This document shows positions 51,389-58,396 of a DNA stretch of 64,000 nucleotides, one piece after another. The stretch's first letter is position 1. Each line of letters opens with the position of its first letter. The position numbers were made by a program, and so were the translations under genes. The stretch lies in the NCBI GenBank assembly GCA_964477035.1, contig CAYZCW010000004.1, forward strand, positions 1 to 64,000. The letters run 5' to 3'. The stretch is from SLSG01 sp964477035. Lineage in GTDB: Bacteria > Bacteroidota > Bacteroidia > Bacteroidales > UBA7960. Under the pieces are notes generated by a model that worked only from the letters and a program-made list of their open reading frames with translations, was not told the DNA's origin and ran no database searches.

Positions 51389-51396
51389 CAAATTTA
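51389..51396 (-). promoter_or_regulatory. -7 box for the DUF151 gene
   Basis: Minus-strand TAAATTTG, an exact TAnnTTTG match, about 57 bp before the start codon. Confidence 0.45.
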
Positions 51397-51486
51397 AGAC
51401 AATTTTATTAGAATTTCACCCATCCCCGCACAGAGGCCGCCCCTTTCGCCCGGCAGCGCTCCCGGCTGCTGATTTGTGCAATTTTT

Positions 51487-51516
51487 TTTGGCGGTTGGAT
51501 ATAATTCATAAATTTG
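51487..51516 (+). promoter_or_regulatory. hppA promoter, Bacteroidota type
   Basis: TTTG (51487-51490), 18 bp, then TAAATTTG (51509-51516). Leader of about 60 nt that carries a Shine-Dalgarno sequence near the end. Confidence 0.55.
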
Positions 51517-51573
51517 ACGGCATATTTCGTGCAATCATATGTCAGCCACACAATTTTAACCAAACTAAACACA

Positions 51574-51579
51574 AGGAGG
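51574..51579 (+). promoter_or_regulatory. Strong Shine-Dalgarno site for hppA
   Basis: AGGAGG five bases before ATG 51585. Few genes here have such a site, and it decides this start over the long open frame from 51318. Confidence 0.7.
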
Positions 51580-51584
51580 AAACA

Positions 51585-53786
51585 ATGCCTGTATTTTTCT
51601 GGTTGGTGCCACTGAGTTCTGTGCTGGCCCTGGGGTTTGCCTACTATTTCTTTAAGCAGATGATGGGCCATGATGAAGGGACGGACATGATGAAACGCAT
51701 CGCGATGCATGTCCGCAAGGGCGCCGGGGCCTATCTCCGGCAGCAGTACAAAGTGGTGGTTATCGTGTTTGCGGTGATCACCGTTATTTTTGCCATCATG
51801 GCTTACGGGCTGGGGGTGCAGAACCCCTGGGTGCCGTTTGCTTTCCTTACCGGAGGGGCCTTCTCTGGTCTGGCCGGTTTCTTCGGCATGCGGGCCGCCA
51901 CATTTGCCTCGGCGCGTGTGGCCAATGCCTGCCGTACTTCCCTGGACGGCGGCCTGCGGCTGGCATTTCGCTCGGGGGCCGTCATGGGTCTTGTGGTCGT
52001 CGGATTGGTCCTCCTGGACGTGTCCCTGTGGTTTCTTGTACTGAACCAGTTCATCCCGGAGGCGGAAATGGGCATGAAGCTGCTGACCATCACGGCCACC
52101 ATGCTGACTTTCGGCATGGGGGCATCCACCCAGGCCCTGTTCGCCCGCGTGGGCGGGGGCATCTACACCAAGGCCGCCGATGTGGGGGCCGACCTGGTGG
52201 GCAAGGTGGAAGCCGGCATCCCGGAGGATGATCCGCGCAACCCGGCCACCATCGCAGACAATGTCGGCGACAATGTGGGGGACGTGGCCGGCATGGGGGC
52301 CGACCTGTTTGAATCCTTTGCCGGGTCCATCCTGGCCACCGCCCTGCTCGGGGCCGCGGCATTTGTGGGCTTCGGACAGGAGATGCAGTTCAACGCCGTG
52401 ATCGCGCCCATGCTGATCGCTGCCGTGGGCACGATGCTCTCCATTGCCGGCGTGTTCATGGTCCGCACCAAGGAGGGCGCCACCCAGAAGCAATTGCTGA
52501 AGTCCATGGGGGTGGGGGTCAACACCAGCGCCGCCCTGATCGTGGTGTTCTCCCTGTTGATCCTGTACATGCTCGGACTGCCGAACTACCTTGGCATCTG
52601 GGGCTCCATCGTGGTGGGCCTCCTGGCCGGCATCGGCATCGGGCAGTCGACCGAATATTTCACGGCCTCGGCCTACCGGCCCACACGCAGGATTGCCGAA
52701 TCGGCCAGCACCGGTCCCGCCACCATCATCATCAGCGGCATCGGAACGGGGCTGGTCTCGGCCGCCGTGCCCCTGGGGATTATCTGCGTGGGCATCACCC
52801 TGGCATACTCTTTCTCCTCAGGCTTCTCTTTTGACGCTGCCGGCCTGAACATGGGCCTCTACGGCATCGGCATTGCCGCCGTGGGAATGCTGTCCACCCT
52901 GGGCATCACCCTGGCCACCGACGCTTATGGCCCCATCGCCGACAATGCCGGCGGCAATGCCGAGATGTGCCACCTGGGGGAGGAAGTCCGCCGGCGCACC
53001 GACGCCCTCGACGCCCTGGGCAACACCACCGCCGCCACCGGTAAGGGATTCGCCATCGGGAGCGCGGCACTGACCGCCCTGGCCCTGCTGGCGGCCTATT
53101 TCGAAGAGGTGAAGATCATGTTCGTGAAGTTCCTCGACATGCCCGATGCCCCCATACGCGGCATCGAAACGGTGGCCGCCAGGGACGCCCAGTTTATCGA
53201 CTTCATCCACCATTATGACATCCACCTGATGAATCCCCTGGTCATTGTCGGGATTTTCGTCGGGGTGCTGTCGGTCTTCCTGTTCAGCGGGATGACCATG
53301 AATGCCGTGGGACGGGCCGCCCAGAAAATGGTCGACGAGGTGCGCCGCCAGTTCCGGGAGATCCCCGGCATCATGGAAAGCAAGGCGGAACCCGATTATG
53401 CCCGTTGCGTGGAGATCTCCACCAGGGGGGCACAGCGCGAGATGATGGTGCCTTCGCTGATCGCCCTGCTGATTCCGGTGGTCGTGGGACTCATCTTCGG
53501 GGTGGCCGGGGTGACCGGCCTGCTGGTGGGCACGATCTCATCCGGCTTTGCCATGGCGATCTTCATGGCCAATGCGGGGGGTGCCTGGGACAATGCCAAG
53601 AAGTATATCGAAGAAGGAAACTACGGCGGCAAGAATTCGCCCAATCATAAGGCGGCCGTCGTGGGCGACACGGTGGGAGACCCCTTCAAGGACACCTCCG
53701 GGCCCAGCCTGAACATACTCATCAAGCTGATGGTGATGGCTTCCGTGGTGACCGTCGGACTGGCCGTCAGCTATTCCCTCTTGTAA
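51585..53786 (+). CDS. hppA: Membrane-bound ion-pumping pyrophosphatase (V-PPase)
   Basis: A 733-residue polytopic enzyme coupling PPi hydrolysis to Na+ and/or H+ export across the inner membrane. Motifs: DVGADLVGKVEAGIPEDDPRNPATIADNVGDNVGD across about residues 195-230 (PPi and Mg binding), the second DNAGGNAEMCHLGEEVRRRTDALDALGNTTAATGKG region, and GGKNSPNHKAAVVGDTVGDPFKDTSGP near the C-terminus. The Ala in GNTTAAT (instead of Lys) is the mark of the K+-dependent type, which in Bacteroides can be Na+/H+-pumping. Ion choice cannot be settled here. Confidence 0.96.
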   Translation: MPVFFWLVPLSSVLALGFAYYFFKQMMGHDEGTDMMKRIAMHVRKGAGAYLRQQYKVVVIVFAVITVIFAIMAYGLGVQNPWVPFAFLTGGAFSGLAGFFGMRAATFASARVANACRTSLDGGLRLAFRSGAVMGLVVVGLVLLDVSLWFLVLNQFIPEAEMGMKLLTITATMLTFGMGASTQALFARVGGGIYTKAADVGADLVGKVEAGIPEDDPRNPATIADNVGDNVGDVAGMGADLFESFAGSILATALLGAAAFVGFGQEMQFNAVIAPMLIAAVGTMLSIAGVFMVRTKEGATQKQLLKSMGVGVNTSAALIVVFSLLILYMLGLPNYLGIWGSIVVGLLAGIGIGQSTEYFTASAYRPTRRIAESASTGPATIIISGIGTGLVSAAVPLGIICVGITLAYSFSSGFSFDAAGLNMGLYGIGIAAVGMLSTLGITLATDAYGPIADNAGGNAEMCHLGEEVRRRTDALDALGNTTAATGKGFAIGSAALTALALLAAYFEEVKIMFVKFLDMPDAPIRGIETVAARDAQFIDFIHHYDIHLMNPLVIVGIFVGVLSVFLFSGMTMNAVGRAAQKMVDEVRRQFREIPGIMESKAEPDYARCVEISTRGAQREMMVPSLIALLIPVVVGLIFGVAGVTGLLVGTISSGFAMAIFMANAGGAWDNAKKYIEEGNYGGKNSPNHKAAVVGDTVGDPFKDTSGPSLNILIKLMVMASVVTVGLAVSYSLL

Positions 53787-53847
53787 AGGCGGGGGAAAGC
53801 CCCACCAGGGGCGATGCCATGGCATTTTATGAATTAAACCTGTTGTT

Positions 53848-55173
53848 ATGAAGATTCTAGTGGTCGGGACGGGGTACGTGGGACTGGTTACGGGGACCTG
53901 CCTGGCGGAAACCGGGGCCCTGGTGTATTGCATCGACATCGACAAAAAGAAGATCGACAACCTGAACAAGGGCATCCTGCCCATTTATGAACCGGGCCTG
54001 GACGAGATCGTGGGCCGCAATGCGGACAAGGAGCGCCTGTTTTTTACCACCGACCTGGGCGGGAACATCGATGGGGCGGAAGCCGTCTTCATTGCGGTGG
54101 GGACCCCGCCCGGAGAAGATGGCAGCGCCGACCTGAACCATGTGATCGCCGTGGCCAGGGAGATCGGCCGGACCCTGACCGGGTACACCGTGGTGGTCAC
54201 CAAGAGCACCGTGCCGGTGGGGACGGCCCGCAAGGTCAGGGAGGCCATCCAGCAAGAGCTCGGAAAGCGGGGGGCGGACATTCCCTTCGATGTGGCATCC
54301 AACCCGGAGTTTCTTAAGGAAGGCAATGCGGTGGATGACTTCATGAAGCCGGACCGTATCGTGATCGGGGTGGAGTCAGTCCGGGCCGAAAAGGTGCTGG
54401 AGCGGCTTTACAAGCCCTTCCTTCTGAACGGACACCCGCTCATTTTTATGGACATCACCTCTTCGGAGATGACCAAGTATGCCGCCAATGCCATGCTGGC
54501 CACCAAGATCAGTTTCATCAACGACATTGCGAACCTTTGCGAGATCGTGGGTGCCGACATCAACCATGTCAGGCGCGGCATCGGAAGCGACCCGCGCATC
54601 GGGAACAAGTTCATCTATCCGGGCATCGGATACGGTGGCTCCTGCTTCCCCAAGGATGTGAAGGCCCTCATCCGCACGGCGGGTGATTTCGGCTACGACC
54701 TCCGGCTGCTGGATGCGGTGGAACGGGTCAACAATGACCAGAAGCACGTGGTGACCAAAAAGATCATGGCCCATTTCGGGGGCGATGTCAAGGGCAAAAA
54801 ATTTGCCGTATGGGGCCTCTCCTTCAAACCCGGCACGGACGACATGAGGGAGGCCCCTTCTCTTGTGCTGATCGGGGACCTGCTTGGGGCCGGGGCCACC
54901 GTGGTGGCCTATGATCCGGTGGCCATGAACGAAGCAAAGGCGCACTACCTGGGAGACCGGATCGGGTACGCCGGGGATATGTATGAGGCGGCCATCGGGG
55001 CGGATGCCCTGGTCCTGGTGACCGAATGGAATGAATTCCGCATTCCCAACTACAAGGTGCTCGACCGGCTCATGAACGGCAAGGTGTTGTTCGACGGCAG
55101 GAATATATTTGAACCGGCGGAGGCCCGTGAAAACGGCTTCGCCTATTACGGCATAGGAAGGGCTTCTTCATGA
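53848..55173 (+). CDS. ugd: UDP-glucose 6-dehydrogenase
   Basis: A 441-residue NAD-dependent enzyme oxidising UDP-glucose to UDP-glucuronate. Motifs: ILVVGTGYVGLVTGTCLAETG (Rossmann), VFIAVGTPPGEDGSADL, TKSTVPVGTARKV, SNPEFLKEGNAVDDFMKPDRIVIG, and GYGGSCFPKDVKAL with the catalytic Cys. It overlaps the next gene by 4 bp (ATGA), so the two enzymes form a coupled unit that makes UDP-xylose. Confidence 0.97.
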   Translation: MKILVVGTGYVGLVTGTCLAETGALVYCIDIDKKKIDNLNKGILPIYEPGLDEIVGRNADKERLFFTTDLGGNIDGAEAVFIAVGTPPGEDGSADLNHVIAVAREIGRTLTGYTVVVTKSTVPVGTARKVREAIQQELGKRGADIPFDVASNPEFLKEGNAVDDFMKPDRIVIGVESVRAEKVLERLYKPFLLNGHPLIFMDITSSEMTKYAANAMLATKISFINDIANLCEIVGADINHVRRGIGSDPRIGNKFIYPGIGYGGSCFPKDVKALIRTAGDFGYDLRLLDAVERVNNDQKHVVTKKIMAHFGGDVKGKKFAVWGLSFKPGTDDMREAPSLVLIGDLLGAGATVVAYDPVAMNEAKAHYLGDRIGYAGDMYEAAIGADALVLVTEWNEFRIPNYKVLDRLMNGKVLFDGRNIFEPAEARENGFAYYGIGRASS

Positions 55174-56108
55174 AACGGATTCTGGTAACGGGCGGGGCCG
55201 GCTTCATCGGTTCACACCTCTGCGAACGATTCCTTGAAGGGGGGCATGAGGTGCTTTGCCTGGACAATTTTTTCACCGGTTCCAAGAGCAACATCATCCA
55301 CCTGAGGGACCATCCCTATTTCGAGTTGATCCGCCACGACATCACCCGGGAGATATTCCTGGAGGTGGACGAGATCTACAATATGGCCTGCCCGGCCTCC
55401 CCCGTATATTACCAGCTCAACCCCATCAAGACCGTCAAGACCTCCGTCATGGGGGCCATCAACATGCTGGGGCTGGCCAAACGGATCAAGGCGAAAGTGC
55501 TGCAGGCCTCTACCAGTGAGGTGTATGGGGATCCGATCGTCCACCCCCAGAAGGAGGACTACTGGGGCAATGTGAACCCGGTTGGCATCCGATCCTGCTA
55601 CGACGAGGGCAAACGATGTGCCGAGACCCTGTTCATGGACTACCACAACCAGAATGGGGTGCGGATCAAGATCGTCAGAATTTTCAATACCTACGGTCCG
55701 CGGATGCAACCCGACGACGGCCGGGTGGTGTCCAATTTCATTGTCCAGGCCCTCCGCAACAAGGAGATCACCATCTACGGGGACGGCAGCCAGACGCGCA
55801 GCTTCCAGTATGTGGATGACCTGGTGGAGGGGCTTTCCCGGATCATGCAGACGGGGGATGAGGTCACGGGCCCGGTCAACCTGGGCAACGGGAACGAGTT
55901 CACCATCCTGGAGCTCGCCAGGCTGGTTGTGGAACTCACGGGCTCACGGTCTGCCTTTGGCTTCCGGCCGCTTCCCGACAATGATCCGGTGCAGCGCAAA
56001 CCGGATACTTCCTATGCCCGCTCCCTGATCGACTGGGAAGCGAAGGTGCAGCTCCGGGACGGGCTTCTGAAGACCATCGCGTATTTCGACGATTTGCTTT
56101 CCAGGTAG
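55170..56108 (+). CDS. uxs: UDP-glucuronate decarboxylase (UDP-xylose synthase)
   Basis: A 312-residue SDR enzyme converting UDP-glucuronate to UDP-xylose. Motifs: ILVTGGAGFIGSHLCERFL (NAD binding), NMACPASPVYYQLNPIKTVKTSV (the UXS wording), QASTSEVYGDP, and the YxxxK pair in RSCYDEGKRCAE. The family call is clear from ACPASP and the preceding ugd. It uses the ugd product directly; the overlap suggests equal translation. UDP-xylose would serve surface polysaccharide synthesis. The stop is followed at once by an 89-bp tandem repeat array. Confidence 0.95.
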   Translation: MKRILVTGGAGFIGSHLCERFLEGGHEVLCLDNFFTGSKSNIIHLRDHPYFELIRHDITREIFLEVDEIYNMACPASPVYYQLNPIKTVKTSVMGAINMLGLAKRIKAKVLQASTSEVYGDPIVHPQKEDYWGNVNPVGIRSCYDEGKRCAETLFMDYHNQNGVRIKIVRIFNTYGPRMQPDDGRVVSNFIVQALRNKEITIYGDGSQTRSFQYVDDLVEGLSRIMQTGDEVTGPVNLGNGNEFTILELARLVVELTGSRSAFGFRPLPDNDPVQRKPDTSYARSLIDWEAKVQLRDGLLKTIAYFDDLLSR

Positions 56109-56405
56109 GGCGGCTGGACGCTCACCCATATCCCGCTTCGCGCNNNNNNNNNNNNNNNNNNNNNNNNNNNNNNNNNNNNNNNNNNNNNNNNNNNNNNNNN
56201 NNNNNNNNNNNNNNNNNNNNNNNNNNNNNNNNNNNNNNNNNNNTGCAAATCCCTGGCGGGATTCAGATGCGCTCAGCGCGACAGGGTTTCGCCCGGGGGC
56301 GGCTGGACGCTCACCCATATCCCGCTTCGCGCTGCAAATCCCTGGCGGGATTCAGATGCGCTCAGCGCGACAGGGTTTCGCCCGGGGACGGCTGGACGCT
56401 CACCC
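56109..56405. repeat. 89-bp tandem direct repeat array, interrupted by assembly gap
   Basis: After the uxs stop there is a part unit (about 56109-56143), then the N gap, then a full unit from 56244 to 56332 and a second, nearly identical one from 56333 to about 56405, where it breaks off after CGGCTGGACGCTCACCC. The period is 89 bp, not a multiple of three. Within the unit ATCCCGC and GCGGGAT form an inverted repeat, and GCGCTCAGCGC is nearly palindromic. No ORF or IS feature is seen; copy number is unknown. Confidence 0.85.
56144..56243. other. Assembly gap (100 N)
   Basis: Exactly 100 N, the usual placeholder for a scaffold gap of unknown size. It falls inside the 89-bp tandem repeat, the likely cause of the break. 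Confidence 0.98.
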
Positions 56406-56478
56406 CTGGTTTTTATTATGGGGTAAAAATTATACGATTGTTTATATTTTTTTGGGAAATTTGCCCTGTTATTATCCG

Positions 56479-56486
56479 TACCTTTG
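56479..56486 (+). promoter_or_regulatory. -7 box for the acyl-CoA ligase gene
   Basis: TACCTTTG, an exact TAnnTTTG match, 17 bp before ATG 56504. TTTG occurs at 56451-56454 (24 bp away) and at 56460-56463 (15 bp away), neither ideal. Confidence 0.5.
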
Positions 56487-56503
56487 CAGCTTAAGCAAAA
56501 ACT

Positions 56504-58288
56504 ATGGGGATCATCAAACAATTGACTTTTCGTAACTTATTGGATAACAGCGCACGCCTCTACGGTGGTTTGCCGGCTTTATCCTTTGTCGGGGAAGCAC
56601 CCCTGACATACCAGGAGGTCAGAGACCGTGCCACCCTACTCAGCCTGCAGTTGCATGCGGGGGGGGTAAAAAAGGGGGACAGGGTGGCCCTGCTGAGCCA
56701 GAACATGCCCAACTGGGGCGTGGCCTATCTGGCCATCACCAACATGGGTGCCGTGGTGGTTCCCATCCTGGTCGATTTTTCCGAGGGGGAGATTGAAAAG
56801 ATCCTGTCGCATAGCGGGTCCAGGGCCATACTGGTATCCGACAAGCAGGCGTCCAAGCTCCACCAGCCGCTTCCCGCCAGTCTGAAGAAGGCTTTCCTGC
56901 TGGATGACCTTTCTGAAATCAGCCTGGGCAGCCTGGAGATGGCCGGGACGGTGGAAAAAGTTAAGGAATCCCCGGCAAAGAACAGCCCGGAGGATTTGCC
57001 GGTTCCTGAAGAGGAGGACCTGGCGGCCATATTGTATACCTCCGGCACGACAGGGACCCCCAAGGGGGTGATGCTGAGTCACAGGAACATCCTTTCCAAT
57101 GCAGTGAACACCCTGGGAATCCAGCCGGTCAACTCGGAAGATCGCCTGCTGTCCGTTCTCCCGCTGCCGCATACTTATGAATGCACCATCGGGTTCATCA
57201 TTCCTTTTATGACAGGGGCTTCGGTGTTCTACCTCGACAAGCTGCCCACCCCGGCGGTCCTGCTTCCGGCCATGCAGAAGGTGCAGCCCACCATGATGCT
57301 GACGGTGCCGCTGATCATCGAAAAGGTCTACCAGAACAAGGTTCGGCCCAAACTTCAGTCGGGCGGTCTGATGAAGGTGCTGGGCAGGAGCCGGGCCTTC
57401 AGAAAGTTTTTCCACAAGCTGGCAGGCAAGAAAATATACAAGGCCTTCGGCGGCAAGCTGCACTTCTTCGGGATTGGCGGAGCCAAGCTCGAAGCCGAGG
57501 CAGAGCGTTTCCTGCGCGATGCAGGCTTCCCCTATGCCATTGGCTACGGCCTGACCGAAACCTCGCCCCTGCTCGCCGGATGCGGACCCAAACTGACAAA
57601 ATACCGATCCACCGGCTATAGCCTCCCGGGACAGGAACTCAGAATCCTGGATCCCGACCCTGAAACCGGAGAAGGGGAGATCCTGGCAAAGGGCCCCAAT
57701 GTGATGATGGGCTACTACAAGGATGAGAAAACCACCCGCGAGGTGTTCACCGAGGACGGTTGGTTCAAAACAGGCGACCTCGGAGCCCTCGACAAGGACG
57801 GTTACCTGTTCATCAAGGGCCGCCTGAAGAACATCATCATCAGTCCCACGGGTGAGAATATCTACCCGGAAGACATCGAAGCGGTCATCAACTCCCAGCA
57901 CCATGTCCTGGAGTCCCTGGTCTACGAGATGAAGGGCAAGCTGGTTGCCAAGGTCCACCTTAACTACGAGGAGATCGACCACCGCTACCATGAATTGAAA
58001 AAAGCGGCCGAGCAAAGCTACCAGGACCTGAAAGATTCAGCCGGGGAGCGGTACCATGACATGAAAGAAGCCGCAGGGGACAAGTACAATGAGTGGAAGG
58101 ATTCGGCAGCTCATTTGTATGAGCAGGTGCAGGAAAAGGTCCGGCACCGGCTTCAGGAGATCCAGCAGCAGGTGAACCACCGCCTGAACCGCTTTTCAAG
58201 GGTCACCGTGGTACATGAACAAAACGAACCCTTTGAGAAGACCCCCACCAAAAAGATCAAACGTTTCCTTTACCAGGAGAAGGACTGA
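56504..58288 (+). CDS. AMP-binding long-chain acyl-CoA ligase with 11-residue repeats
   Basis: A 594-residue ANL-superfamily ligase activating fatty acids with ATP and CoA. Motifs: ILYTSGTTGTPKGVMLSHRN (P-loop), IGYGLTETSPLL, and WFKTGDLGALDKDGYLFIKGRLKNIIISPTGENIYPEDIE; the C-terminal catalytic Lys is in KTPTKKIKRF. Between the subdomain strands (about residues 493-565) are inserted 11-residue units of the type YxELKxAAxxx: YHELKKAAEQS, YQDLKDSAGER, YHDMKEAAGDK, YNEWKDSAAHL, then weaker ones. They look like an amphipathic, possibly membrane-binding helix. Substrate is likely long-chain fatty acid. Confidence 0.92.
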   Translation: MGIIKQLTFRNLLDNSARLYGGLPALSFVGEAPLTYQEVRDRATLLSLQLHAGGVKKGDRVALLSQNMPNWGVAYLAITNMGAVVVPILVDFSEGEIEKILSHSGSRAILVSDKQASKLHQPLPASLKKAFLLDDLSEISLGSLEMAGTVEKVKESPAKNSPEDLPVPEEEDLAAILYTSGTTGTPKGVMLSHRNILSNAVNTLGIQPVNSEDRLLSVLPLPHTYECTIGFIIPFMTGASVFYLDKLPTPAVLLPAMQKVQPTMMLTVPLIIEKVYQNKVRPKLQSGGLMKVLGRSRAFRKFFHKLAGKKIYKAFGGKLHFFGIGGAKLEAEAERFLRDAGFPYAIGYGLTETSPLLAGCGPKLTKYRSTGYSLPGQELRILDPDPETGEGEILAKGPNVMMGYYKDEKTTREVFTEDGWFKTGDLGALDKDGYLFIKGRLKNIIISPTGENIYPEDIEAVINSQHHVLESLVYEMKGKLVAKVHLNYEEIDHRYHELKKAAEQSYQDLKDSAGERYHDMKEAAGDKYNEWKDSAAHLYEQVQEKVRHRLQEIQQQVNHRLNRFSRVTVVHEQNEPFEKTPTKKIKRFLYQEKD

Positions 58289-58352
58289 CCGGGGAGTCGG
58301 TTCTGCCCGGCACCGGGTCAGGCCCGCCCCGTTTCAAAATCCATAACAAAAA

Positions 58353-58385
58353 GCCGCACCCTGACCGGGTGCGGCCTTTTGTTTT
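58353..58385. terminator. Bidirectional intrinsic terminator
   Basis: A 9-bp GC stem (58353-58361 with 58367-58375), loop TGACC, with CTTTTGTTTT on the plus side and a T-run on the minus side. It serves the acyl-CoA ligase and gcvP genes. Confidence 0.85.
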
Positions 58386-58396
58386 CAGGCCCGGTG

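Noticed and set aside
56244..56405. Possible CRISPR array
   Set aside because: Units are 89 bp and joined directly without variable spacers; no cas genes nearby. The lone Cas4-like gene at 41.4 kb is not enough.
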